A stretch of DNA of 64,000 bases from Macrocystis pyrifera (lineage: Eukaryota > Sar > Phaeophyceae > Laminariales > Laminariaceae), in contig JASSKH010000002.1 of NCBI GenBank assembly GCA_031763025.1, positions 16,776,468 to 16,840,467 of the forward strand, written 5' to 3'. This document shows, piece by piece, positions 22,641 to 32,734 of this stretch. The first letter of the stretch is position 1. Each line of letters starts with the position of its first letter. The translations under genes and the position numbers were made by a program. The notes under the pieces are model-generated. The model was given only the letters and a program-made list of their open reading frames with translations, did not search any database and was not told the DNA's origin.

Positions 22641-24644
22641 TAGGCATGTTCTACTCCTTAGTCTGCCCGGTACCTTGCTACCCTGTCTGCCATCTCCTTC
22701 CTACTTTCGTCCACTGCAGTTTCCCTTCTACTCCTCTCCCCCCCCCTCTCCGCATTCCCTTGGTCGGGTTTTCTGCTTCTCCTCTTGTTGTCCCTCCTCC
22801 CCCCATTCCTTTGGACACCACCCACGGCGGATGCGCGGCGCTGCCTACTCAGCTCAGCCTCAGCCTCGTGCCACCTCACCATGAACCGTTCGGCTGCTTC
22901 GAGGATCCCCCGGTACCACTTCCCCGCCTTTTTTGCAGCAGTGGGCCACAGCGCGGTCTCAACTCCAAACACCAAGGGAGCAAGCTCCGTTGACCCTGCG
23001 GTGGCTCGGAACTCCCTAAGGTCTTCGACTATGCATCTATGCCGAGACATAACCTGTCCGCCAGGTCTCGGATTCTTCCCACCAGCAATCGTCCCGAACA
23101 TTACCCGACTGGGTAATCGATCCTTGCTTTGCCGTGCCACCCCCCCCGCGAAGAAGAGACGCCGTTTGCGGATGGTCGTTTCGATGCTCTCGCAACATGT
23201 CATCTTGAGGGCCTTCGCGTACGAGAGGGTTGTATGGTCAGTACGAAGTCGGCGCTGGAAGCCAATGACTCGCAACAGGACTTGGTGGTGAGCCGTTCGA
23301 AGCTTGGCAAAGTGTTCCGCTCTGAGGAGTCCCACACCCGTACAGCAGGGTCTCAATCACCTCGGCCTTCAGCATTCGGACTTTCAGGCTAAGGGGGGCG
23401 GTCGTCCTATTATACAGCTCCGGGCCGAACCGTTTGAGGCATGCTCGCATGAGACGGATCCGTCGGTCGATTTCGAGCGAGAGGTCAGCGTTTTCGTGGA
23501 TAATGCCGTCTAGGTATAAGAACTGGGCCGTCTGCTTATACCTCTGGCCTGCTGCTTCGATAACGAGCGGTGGTGCGAGAGTTTTCTGGTCTGGCGTTTG
23601 GAGAAGCATAGTTTCTGCCTTCTTTTCCGACGCCGTAAGGCCTGCTGCTTCGAAGACAGTTACGATGACTGTCATCATTTTCGCGAGCCCTTCAGCCGAC
23701 TTCGAGACAATCCCTGCGTCATCGGCGTACAACATGCCCCATACAGCCCTTCGCACGCACGCCAACGGCTCCTGCTCCTCCGTTCCGACTACTCCAGCAT
23801 CACTGAGTTGGACCAAATCCCTTACGATGGCTTCGTCATGGCTAAAGCGTACTATTAATAGTACGACGTGCAACACAGCAGCGAAGAATACGTTGAACAG
23901 TAACGGTGACAGCACACAGCCTTGCCGCAGCCCCTGCGTGACATCAAACCATTCCGAGTGCTCGCCGTCATCCGTACGCACGCGAGCCCGTATGCCATCG
24001 TGGAAATTACGTATAATTCTCAGCATCTTGGTTGGTACGCCAAAACGTGTGAGTACTTCCCATAACAGCTCTCGGTCGACAGAGTCGTACGCTTTCTGCA
24101 GATCGATGAAGCACAAGTACGGGGAGATTTTCCTCTGTCTTCCAAGCTCTTGCAACCGACGCACGACGAACAACATATCAATCGTTGATCGTGCGGGGCG
24201 GAAGCCGCACTGTTCCTCCGGGAGTAATTCCTCGGTCTCGCAGTAGTTGCTGAGGCGGGACGCGACGATTTTCAACTAAACTTTGCCTGTGTGGGCAACA
24301 AGCGACATCCCTCTGTAGTTGTTGCAATCAGTTCGGTCCTTCTTTTTGTGAAGGACCTTGATGATCGCATCTCACCATTGCTGGGGGACTTCTCCTGTTA
24401 CCCAAAAATTGATAAGGATGTTGTGAACGCACTGGGCGAATGCGGGGTCCTCGATTTTCAGGAGTTCGGCCGGGAGACCATCTGGCCCGACAGCCTTCCA
24501 GTTTGACATCCCCTTAAGTGCTTCCGTCATCTCGTCCATGGATGGTTCGTCTCCGAGCGACAGATTAAGCGGCCGTGGTGGCAAGAGGTCGATGATCGTT
24601 GGATCGAGTTTAAGCGATTTCGTGTTCAAAAGTTTGTGGTAAAG

Positions 24645-25215
24645 CCCCCCCCACTGTTCCTGGCCGTTTTATATATATTATATATGGGTTGGGTTGGCGT
24701 CGGTTGGCAACGACACTGTAAAACATGCCGCTCACTACGTGAGCTAGACATCCAGGGTACCGTTTTTTCTTGTTTATTTTTTTTTGGCGGTCGCCCACAG
24801 CTGGTCGTCTAGTTAGATCATTTGTGCGAAGTAAAGAACCTTTACTCTGCACAAGGGAATTGATCGTATCACGTAGTGTTCAAGGTAAGGCACCCAAGAG
24901 GCAGTTACATAGTACTCCCATTGCTGTCTCTGGAAGTGGCCACACCGGAAATCATACTAACTCATTGAAGCTGTCATCCATATGCAAGTCCGCCTCACAA
25001 GCGGTTCTTAGTAGGATGCAGCTCACCCTTCATGCGACTCGCCGGACACCTCACGGCGCTTCGCGCTTGGTGCAAGCAATGTCTGCCTGGTCGGTGAAAA
25101 CCCGACATACTCCGTCCCGGCATTGTGGGGATGCGAGGGTCTATGGTCATACGACTACGACCATGCATGAGATCGAGTACATCTCTCCTATCGAGTACAC
25201 CCCCCCCCACTGTTC
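24645..25215. mobile_element. SINE-like element inserted in the LINE, with 15-bp TSD
   Basis: CCCCCCCCACTGTTC is present at 24645-24659 and again at 25201-25215. Removing the 541 bp between them plus one TSD copy rejoins the LINE frame (RIREQWGG to LYHKLLNT), which proves the insertion. The element has no long ORF and shares its whole length with 50741-51224. Conserved words include GGGTTGGGTTGGCG, CTCACTNCGTGAGCTAGA, GTGTCTCTGGAAGTG, CACGGCGCTTCGCGCTTGG and CCTGGTCGGT. No clear tRNA A/B boxes or LTRs are seen. It is either a SINE or a short DNA element. Confidence 0.82.
24822..24854 (+). ncRNA. Hairpin in SINE-like element, copy 1
   Basis: A 33-nt stem-loop, TTGTGCG A AGTAAAG-AAC-CTTTACT C TGCACAA, pairs along its length with one mismatch. 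The second copy (50863-50895) keeps the stem with compensatory changes. The strand of the RNA, if any, is not known. Confidence 0.5.
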
Positions 25216-25689
25216 ACGAATTCGCACCTTATCCCGCAACAGTGTGCCATCCTCGTCCCTAATGAACTGTTCGCTTCTCGCTTTAGTCCCTTCCAATGCT
25301 AGTGCTCTTAAGGTGCTTGTAGAGGCCTCTCTGGTCGTTGTTCGCTAGGAGTCGTTCGGTTTCAGCGAGGTACGCTTCGAAGTACGCATGCAGTCCTGCG
25401 GCAATCACCCTCTGCAGGTTCGCACACGCAGATCTCAGTGTCTTCCACGCGGTTCTATCCCGGGGGTGGGCACGCAAGAATTGCCGTGCATCCTCCCTCG
25501 CTGTCCATGCTAATATGAATGCGGCCAAGGTTTCGGCAGACTCACACCATCCATGTCTGCGGTGGCGACGTGGAGGGGGTGGTACCTCTTTTTCGATCGC
25601 ATCAATAATAGCCGCAGTGAAAAACTCAACCATGCCAGACGTATTACGGGGCTGGTTAAGCTGGTACTATTCTCCTACGACTACAAATG

Positions 25690-26095
25690 TTTTTGTAAAC
25701 GTACAGGCTACGTAATATATACAATTGAGGGCATCTACTGTTTTTGGCCAGGTAGAAGCAGCATGCAAACGGCGACAGCAATAGCGGACACCACAACGAC
25801 TACGACTATTGCTACTACTGTAGTACAGGTACTACTATATATATATTAATCATCACTTTCACTTTCCAGCCAAACTCGTACCAGGTAGGAGGTTTTATCC
25901 TCAGCGGTCTTCTTCTGAGCAAGCCGTGGCCACCGGTGTCGTCCCTTCTCCCCCCCGGTACGTGCCTTCATTTTTATCGCGCATAGGGTTCAGCATTCCC
26001 ACTGCTCGTCGATTTTCATCGAATGTAGCTATAATAACTCACGCTTTCGCGCTTTCCACTAATCAATTTGTACGCAAGAAAAAGTCCTTACGAGT
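25690..26095. repeat. TAC/ACGACTAC-rich region, no gene
   Basis: The LINE sequence fades near 25690. The rest is TACTAC-type low complexity, with an (AT)n run at about 25837-25849 and sequence I cannot classify. Confidence 0.5.
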
Positions 26096-26176
26096 ATGCA
26101 CTCGGTGAGACTCGAACCCACGAAATTGATCTTAGTAGGCACGCGGACCACCTACCAAGCCACCGGGGACGCCGGC
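26077..26176 (-). tRNA. tRNA-like Pol III unit or tRNA-derived element
   Basis: On the - strand TGGCTTGGTAGG matches a tRNA A box and GGTTCGAGTCT matches a B box. They start 44 nt apart, the spacing in a normal tRNA. GTGGG-TTCGAGT-CTCAC forms a regular T arm. A T5 run (26085-26081) lies downstream and could end Pol III transcription. The 5' acceptor strand does not pair well with CGAGTGC, and I cannot fold a good anticodon arm. So it is more likely a tRNA pseudogene or SINE head than a working tRNA; the anticodon is not assigned. Confidence 0.45.
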
Positions 26177-26489
26177 TAATGGACAGGCATCAATAGAAGC
26201 AGCATACACTCGGCACCATGGGTTGGAGTCTGACCAAACGCTCATACAACGTCCACAGCATTAGCGCGCACAAACATTACTATTTTTATTACGGCAACTG
26301 CTACAACTGCTATTTACAATACTATACTATCACGGGTGAGCATAGTATATAGGACCAAGTATTGTTAGTAAAAATAGGTAAACATATAGGTTTTTGTGTA
26401 CCGTGGGTTCTCTTTATTATGGTCCCCCGCAATACTGGTATACTTGCGTGTCAAAAACGTCAAAAATACAAAACGCCTCATGGTAAACA

Positions 26490-26870
26490 GAAAGGCCAAC
26501 TAACCTAAAACATCACTATCAATAGGAAGCACCTTCTCTGTAATGTATAGGTGTAAGTACGGTTGAGGCACGATAAAAACGTTTTCTGCATTCGCCATGA
26601 AAAGTTTATAATGACTGTCAAATACAGCAGTACTCCCCCGGCAACAGTAGCTGACTCGTGGCAACAGCAGTTAACTCTAACATCACTATCAATAGGCAGC
26701 AACTTGGTTGTAATTGTTAATGCACAGGTACATGCACGGCTGAGGGCATCATGAAAAATTTATCAGAATTTGTTGTGAAATGTTTCTCTCTACATACTGG
26801 TATAAATTAATGACTGTCGAAAATAGTATACTTATGGTTACAGCGGCAGACTCGTGGCAACAGCAGCACT
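26490..26870 (+). repeat. Dispersed repeat shared with 10450-10620
   Basis: It contains two internal partial copies of AACATCACTATCAATAGG...AGCA (26507 and 26681) and the word CAGACTCGTGGCAACAGCAG near its end. It is arranged like the 10.45 kb copy. Confidence 0.6.
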
Positions 26871-26940
26871 ACTCGAGTGCTACCTACTACTACTACAACT
26901 ACTTTGACTAAAAGTTCATACAACGGCAACAATTGAGGCA

Positions 26941-27042
26941 GTTTTGTAGTCACGTACGTGCTCGGTGTGAGGTGTGTGGTGTACGTCAAAGGGCTTGGTG
27001 AAATATACATGACGCTCGACAGGCATGTACTGCTGCTGAGGT
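26941..27042 (+). repeat. CACGTACGTGCTCGGTG family, copy 1 of 3
   Basis: Shared with 27398-27512 and 59224-59345. All have GTCACGNACGTGCTCGGTGT, GTCAAAGGGCT and ATGACGNNCGACAG followed by a CTG-rich tail. It has a fixed order and no coding content. Confidence 0.65.
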
Positions 27043-27397
27043 TTGCCCAAAAACCAAAACTGGACAGTTAAGCGGGCGACTTCAAAATTGTTGGGATTTC
27101 AACGCAGAGAAAATCCAGCTGAGAAAATTCTTCGTTATTGAAAGTGCACACAGGTCGTCGAACGATACGTGTCCTGCATTTTTATTAGTAGTACAATTTG
27201 GATCGCAGCCAGGCAGTCGGACAGTGTGGGCCGTGCACCGAAACAGGGGACAGTACAGCTAGACGTTAGGCAGCATGGGGCTGACTCTGTGGCTTTTGCC
27301 CGTTGCGATTATCTGCTGCTGAGAGAATGCGAATGGACAACTAGCTAGGTATGACACCAATACCTGCCACCAAATTCTCCCAGGTAGACGGACCGAG

Positions 27398-27512
27398 GGA
27401 GCATTTTTGTGGTCACGAACGTGCTCGGTGTTGACTGTACACCACCCGTCAAAGGGCTCGGTGCAACAGATATGACGGCCGACAGACGTGTACTGCTGCT
27501 GCTGAGGTTGAA
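27398..27512 (+). repeat. CACGTACGTGCTCGGTG family, copy 2 of 3
   Basis: This copy is only 360 bp from copy 1 and more diverged (GTGTTGACTGTACACCACC instead of GTGTGAGGTGTGTGGTGTAC). The flank upstream in each is GACGGACCGAGG-like at 27.4 and 59.2 kb. Confidence 0.6.
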
Positions 27513-27597
27513 AAAAATGTACAGCAGAGGGTTCGAGGCCGGCGGCCTATTTACTTACGAAACAAAATGCAAAAAAAAAAAAAAAATGTAAACAAAT

Positions 27598-28035
27598 GTG
27601 GGGTTTTCTATGTCGCCTACTCGGCTTGGCGAGGCGGAAAGCACGCCCTTGTTAAATAGAGCCAGCTCAGCGACCTTGAATGCCCCGAGCACCGCCACAG
27701 AGCTCGGCCGGGATCGAGACATGCGTGGTCATGTACCCACGGCCCCTTGCTTCTTGCCCCGCAGCCGAAAGGGCGAGAAGGAACTCTCGGCCGCCGGAGA
27801 GCAGCATGCCGAAAATAAAAATGCATTTTTTTACACACTTGTGCTCATGGCGGTGCCCCTCCACTATTCATATTGGTACCTATTATTAGTGGCATGTCGC
27901 TTACAAAACTGCCCCTCAAACAAAGTGAAAAGTGGCCCGTTCGTATACCGTAAAATTTCGTCAACGGTGTCGCGAGAGCACGCGCCCTTGCCCCGCAAAA
28001 ACGAAAAGCGGTGCTGGCGCACCAGCAGGGCGTAG
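27598..28035 (+). CDS. Unrecognised 145-codon ORF, doubtful
   Basis: The ORF opens ATGTCGCCT-like within a GC-rich stretch and encodes a Ser/Ala/Thr/Arg-rich N-terminus, then a hydrophobic run (TLVLMAVPLHYSYWYLLLVA, about residues 80-99) that could span a membrane. No homologous domain is recognised and no splice or promoter support is seen. It follows an A15 run at 27572. Overlapping ORFs on the other strand are of similar length, so chance is a real possibility. Confidence 0.15.
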   Translation: MGFSMSPTRLGEAESTPLLNRASSATLNAPSTATELGRDRDMRGHVPTAPCFLPRSRKGEKELSAAGEQHAENKNAFFYTLVLMAVPLHYSYWYLLLVACRLQNCPSNKVKSGPFVYRKISSTVSREHAPLPRKNEKRCWRTSRA

Positions 28036-28547
28036 TATTGCTGCCAAATGCGCGTACAGTGGTACCTTTAGGTATTAATGCGAGAGTACAGCAGTATATA
28101 CGAAGCCACGGCCGAAGTCGATACCCGCAACGGCCCGGAACCCTGGTCAGCGGGGATACATGTAGAAATCCAGTACAACAGCCAATCGTCCACACACATT
28201 ATCTCGTCTACGAGCACTGTTTTTCTCGCATCGCCGGGCGGTCAACAACCTTTTTTTTACACGAACGGTTTTGGTCGTTGGCTCTCCGGTGGTGTGGGAA
28301 AAAGGACCCGCGTATACGTATGAAAACAGTACCAGAACACGGGAAGCGAGACATGCACGAAGCCAGAATATGGTGCAGGTTGATCGTGTCCAGACTGGGG
28401 TTGAGAGCGGCCCAATTCTATCTTGGCCCTTCCACGTACCCGTGCCCGGGCGTATATATCGTACCGGTATCACGCAGACTCCCGAGTGCCAACCACTCAA
28501 CCCGTTGCACCCACAGCCGGCGTACTGGTGATTCGTGTACATAATAT

Positions 28548-28690
28548 ACTGGTGTGCATCACGCGCCATGGGCCACCCTTCCATTTGTCTATGCCGGTGC
28601 ATACATTATCACGCAACTTCCTGAGTATTCATCCCTCAATCGGTCGAGCTCACAGCTGGCGTAATGGCAATGATTAATATAATATACCGT
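28548..28690 (+). repeat. CATTTGTCTATGCCGGTGCAT family, copy 1 of 3
   Basis: Shared with 29592-29735 and, in part, 29758-29850. Landmarks are CTTCCATTTGNCTATGCCGG, ATCGGTCGANCTCACAGCTGG and GTAANGGCAATGATT. Confidence 0.65.
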
Positions 28691-29591
28691 CGTATATTAG
28701 TAATAACCTCCGTTCCCCTCGCTGCCTCGGCAAGGCATGCTGCGAGGCATGCCCTATCAGGCTTGTAGCGAGCGGGGTAGGTTTTTCTGGCGGATGTAAG
28801 GCCGGACTCACCCTCAACGAGTGATACCTTCTCGTTGCTGCGTGTGGCCACGAGGCTTAGGCATGGCAGTAGAGATGGGTCGTACGTGATGCGTCAGGCA
28901 CGGACACCCACGATTCACGCGTCTTTGCAGACAGCAGCGGCAGAGCGGTAATGCTCAATCGGAATGTCCGTGCAGGCAGGCGCCACCACAGGCCAAACTA
29001 TGGCACAGTCCAAGTGCGCCAGCAGGAGGCTCGACTCGACAACGAAGGAGGAGGGACACAGAGCGTCGACGAGCGGGCAAGAGACGGATTGAACTCACCC
29101 TGCGCATGAACTTTTGTTTTTCAGATCGGAATGGCAAGTGCGAAGAGCATTTAGTTTTTGGGACGGGGGAGAAGAGAAGCCGGCTGGAAGGAAGTGGCAA
29201 CGAGAGCACGTGCGAAGGAGCGGGTCGATTGGGCTAAGACGATGAGGCGGCCATGGAGAACGGCAGCAGGACGGCACATGGAGACCCACGACCGGCGCGC
29301 ACACCATCACGAGAGCAGCGAGTCATTTATTTTCTGTTTTTTTTCAAGAGGCAGTAGAATGTACCTGTTATTTACGTCACTGGTCTTTGCAATGTTGGCG
29401 AATTGTATACACTTCATGGGGAATGCCCCCCGCAATTATCAGGGACGTGGCATCATAGTTGTACTTTACCTTTGCCAAAGAGATCATGAAGATATGACAA
29501 TTGTTGATATTCGTATGGTGGTTTGACTGCTCTTTATTCACTGCATGTCCGCGAGTCGTCACTCTGACAGCACCCTAGATAGCACGCTGTA

Positions 29592-29850
29592 TACTATTCT
29601 GATGTGTATCACGCGGGCGACTCTTCCATTTGCCTATGCCGGTGCATATATTGTCAAGCAAATCCTTCGTATCCACAACTTAATTGGTCGAACTCACAGC
29701 TGGCGTAACGGCAATGATTTATAGAATATACTGGCGTCTAGTCGTATTACGCTCAAGTGCACGCACATATATTATCTCGCAGCCACGCAGCTTCCGAAGC
29801 TGAGTATCGACCATTTAATCGGTCGAACTCACAGCTGGCGTACACAATGC
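29592..29850 (+). repeat. CATTTGTCTATGCCGGTGCAT family, copies 2 and 3
   Basis: Copy 2 (29592-29735) is nearly full length. Copy 3 (29758-29850) keeps only the second half, ending CTCACAGCTGGCGTACA. Confidence 0.62.
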
Positions 29851-30018
29851 GCCGAATGCGGCGGACCTCCGTCCCTCCACTACCGGTGTACTGGGTATAC
29901 TACACATTGTAGAACGTTACAGATCGTAGGCTTCATGATACATACTGCACCACAATGAATCAGGCAGAAACGCCGTCGCTTCTGACAGCGCACATTCAGG
30001 ATATGTACAACACACGAG

Positions 30019-30042
30019 GTGCCGGCGCCAACGCGCCGGCAC
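30019..30042. repeat. Perfect 10-bp hairpin
   Basis: GTGCCGGCGC and GCGCCGGCAC flank a CAAC loop with no mismatch. It lies in an otherwise unremarkable segment, and no T-run follows. Confidence 0.7.
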
Positions 30043-30390
30043 TTGATCCTCACCCCCCTCATAGCGATACATGCGCGCCGCGGATACAATTGAATACACA
30101 TCACAAATTATTTGCCGGTGCATAAGATACATAGCGGGCGACGAGGTGTCCGTCCATAGGGATGCATACTGGTCCGGCCACACATCTCGTACCAGTTGTA
30201 TACCTGGTCGTGAACATCGCAAGTACGTCCGATGCCAAGCACCAGCTAGAGGGCGTTGATGATTGGAACATATGCCGGCGCATTTAAAAATAAAACTACT
30301 GTAGTAAAACACGCATAAATATACCTATTTTTTCAGGATTCAAGGTCGGTGATACTTACTAGCTCTTCGGTTCGTATCAGGCGGTCGGTA

Positions 30391-30521
30391 CGACACGCCC
30401 CGGCGGGCTGGCTTTTGGCGTCTGCAGCTGACAGCAGGTGACGGTGCACAGCACGACTAGCTTGCAGCAGCCGGGCTTTTAGCGTCAGCATCTGAGGTGA
30501 CGTACGCACGGCACGACTAGC
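30391..30521. repeat. Imperfect tandem duplication (~65 bp)
   Basis: Both copies contain CGGGCTNGCTTTTNGCGTC, a TGACG word and the end GCACGACTAGC. Confidence 0.6.
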
Positions 30522-30599
30522 CCGAACGTACTTCGTCACCAATGTCACGATTTGCCCGCATTTTGTCACCACGGACACCTGTGTCTTGACAGCTGTGAC

Positions 30600-31730
30600 A
30601 GCAAACGAACGTACGTACTATCATAGGTATCTGTCCTAAATAGAGCAAACTCAGCTTCTTTTTGAAGCACGACATGCGGACAGAGCAAAACACTGCTGTA
30701 TGCTTTAGGTAAGCAAGAGCACTGGAGAAAGGGGAATCAATAGTTGAACGTCCTGCTCTACTCTGCCTGCGACTGCTGCTGCTGCGCTGCTGCTGCTGCT
30801 GTACTGGTGTGCCTGTAACACTGTTTACTGATTTCCAGGGTTTTTTTTTTTGTGTTCGGTGTTTTCGCCCGCATTCCGACACCACTGAAACTTGTGACTT
30901 GACAGTTATGATAGCTGATGTACCATGTACGGTGTACCAAGCAAACTCGCATCGTTCTTTCGTAATTCGACACTGGGACAACGCAAGACAGGGCATCACA
31001 GGAACGGGACAGGTCCTGCTTTGCTCTGTGTGGTGGTACTACTGCTGGTGCTGGTGGTGCTGTTGGCGGTGCTAAGTGCTGTTGCCGGGGGCTCTGCTGC
31101 GAACGCCCAAACAAACTCCTTGGATACCTCTGCTCTGCAGATTATGTGTGCTACTGTGTTTAATATTAATTGTGTACCTGTTACCATATAATCTACAGTA
31201 CGTATTATTAGTCACGAATGCCTGGCCGTGCGCGAGTGGCCAGAATAATATTGCTTTTACTCTTTTTTATTATACCCTTGGTATATGTGTTATGCCACTT
31301 TTTTTTCGTTTTAGTTACGTACAGCAATTGTATGGCTTTGAGTATATCATCGTACAACAGTACTTGGGCAGAGCGTTGAGGATGGGTGGGTCTGTTGGTG
31401 GGTTTGTCGTTGATTCGTGGGTGGGTGTTTAGGTGGGCGGTGGGTTGGTCGGTTCGTACGTGGGTGAATGATTTCTTCGTGCGTGTGGGTACGTTGTGGC
31501 CCTGTTATTTTTTCGGCGATTATTAACAGTAGTTTTTTTGCCTGCTGCTATACTGGCTCCGCCCTGGCATACTTCAGCGTAACCACTGTTCACATTAATA
31601 GCACTGTAATAATTAATGTAAACCGTGTCTTTAGACAACGTAAAAATATAATTAGATAGATAAACAAGCATTCAGTCATAGCCATAATGATTTGGGCCTT
31701 TTCTTGCGACACTGTCGTTATTTTTGTAAC
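30600..31730. other. No gene recognised; CTG-rich and GGTGG-rich tracts
   Basis: The segment holds a GCTGCTGCTG run at 30774-30802, a T11 run at about 30841 and a G/T-rich GTGGGTNGGTNGG tract at 31381-31470. Short hydrophobic ORFs here come from the triplet repeats. Confidence 0.5.
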
Positions 31731-31734
31731 ACAG

Positions 31735-32175
31735 CGACTCCGAAGGGAACTTTACTATCGAAATCGCGGCCGCCCAACAACTGAACGACATTTATTTCCA
31801 TAACCGAACCGTCGTTGTTGCGGGCACTGCTGCCTTCCCCCCCATACCGAACTCTCTTCTAATCAATAGCCTATACTTGACATATCATCCCCATGCCATG
31901 CACCACTGAACCCTTCCCCCGGACTGAATAATACCTGGCATTACCCTGTTGCTGTTCGCCGCGTTTAAACCTTACTCTTACGCCACTCGTTCATCGGTTA
32001 GATTGTAGCTGCCAAGACAATATTTTCGTTCTTACGCAAATACAACTTTGTTTGGTTGGTTTTCTTTGGGCTATTCCGCAATAATTGGCGGAATAGCTCA
32101 AAGCCAACCAAACGAAGTCGTATTGGCACAAGAAACAACTCCATCTTAGTCCCACTCCAAAAGAAAGCCTTGTAT
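31735..32175 (+). pseudogene. Zinc-finger/OTU element, 3' fragment (+)
   Basis: Frame 31748-31909 encodes IEIAAAQQLND...TVVVAGTAAF...INSLYLTYHPHAMHH, clearly homologous to the OTU-like C-terminus of the tandem units. It ends at a TGA where they have HYS. The following 260 bp match the units' 3' end, with CTTACTCTTACGCCACTCG, the TTGGTTGG palindrome and CCACTCCAAAAGAAAGCC ending at TTGTAT (32175). The zinc-finger exons are absent, so this is a truncated, older and opposite-strand copy. Confidence 0.68.
32040..32120. repeat. TTGGTTGG palindrome
   Basis: TTTGGTTGG...TTTGGGCTATTCCGC and GCGGAATAGCTCAAAGCCAACCAAA form a long hairpin around AATAATTG. The same palindrome, more or less complete, lies near the 3' end of the tandem units (11690-11890). 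Confidence 0.7.
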
Positions 32176-32525
32176 ATGTAAGAAAAATTCTACCAGGTAT
32201 CACATAAATGCTGCTATTATGTCCCCTGTATGTATGTGGGTGGCGCGATCCAGAGCGCCTTAGCCCCGCCTTGCCCCATGGGCAGGGGGGCTGGGTGTCA
32301 TAACCAGTAGAACACTATTATAGGTCTCGCGTCGCGTCGCGTCGTGCCGTGGCTGTCGCTCTGAGCTGCCGACAATGCCGAGCCGGTTCCCAAGACAGCC
32401 CCCGAGGACTGAGACATTGGATCTGGCTTTATTACAGTTCAGATTAGAAAACAAGCATCCTTGGCCAACTGCCAAAGTGCAGTGCGGCCGAATCACACCA
32501 CGAACCTACATCTTCCACCATCGCA

Positions 32526-32600
32526 CAGCAATCCGCAGCAGCGCAGCAGCAGCAGAAAACAGCACCGGCCGCAGCAGCAGCAGTAAGCAGCAGCAGAACA
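32526..32600. repeat. GCAGCAGC-rich tract
   Basis: Short CAG runs are interrupted by ACACCGG-like words. No other feature is seen here. Confidence 0.5.
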
Positions 32601-32734
32601 CCGGGGGCCTTATGCCGCGCGGAGACGTGGCCGTGGCACTATCCCGAGGCAGTTCTAACAGCCATCTAGCCAGCGTTGCCGCCGACTTACAATTTTTGAA
32701 ATGCAATTCCGGCAGCTGTTCGGGTGGTTAAACA

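Larger units (their letters stand above)
22658..25690 (-). mobile_element. LINE (non-LTR retrotransposon), 5'-truncated and decayed
   Basis: The - strand frame holds a reverse transcriptase with motifs in order: [59 protein letters not shown], the catalytic LYADDAG (codons 23729-23718) and a C-terminal TLLYGC followed by [19 protein letters not shown] supplies the metal-binding aspartates that prime cDNA synthesis at the target. Upstream parts (YLAETERLLANNDQRGLYKHLKS) start by 25633, with no endonuclease domain, so the copy is 5'-truncated. Breaks: TGA at 24374-24372, TAG at 24278-24276, frameshifts near 23335 and 25290, and an insertion at 24660-25200. Confidence 0.88.

Noticed and set aside
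24660-25200. 5S rRNA-, U6- or tRNA-derived SINE head in the inserted element
   Set aside because: I compared remembered box A/B and snRNA core words and found only short chance matches (for example GCGCAAGG), not an alignable head.
29880-30312. 131-codon - strand ORF
   Set aside because: No domain, overlapping ORFs of similar size on both strands, and a perfect palindrome within it. Chance is likely.
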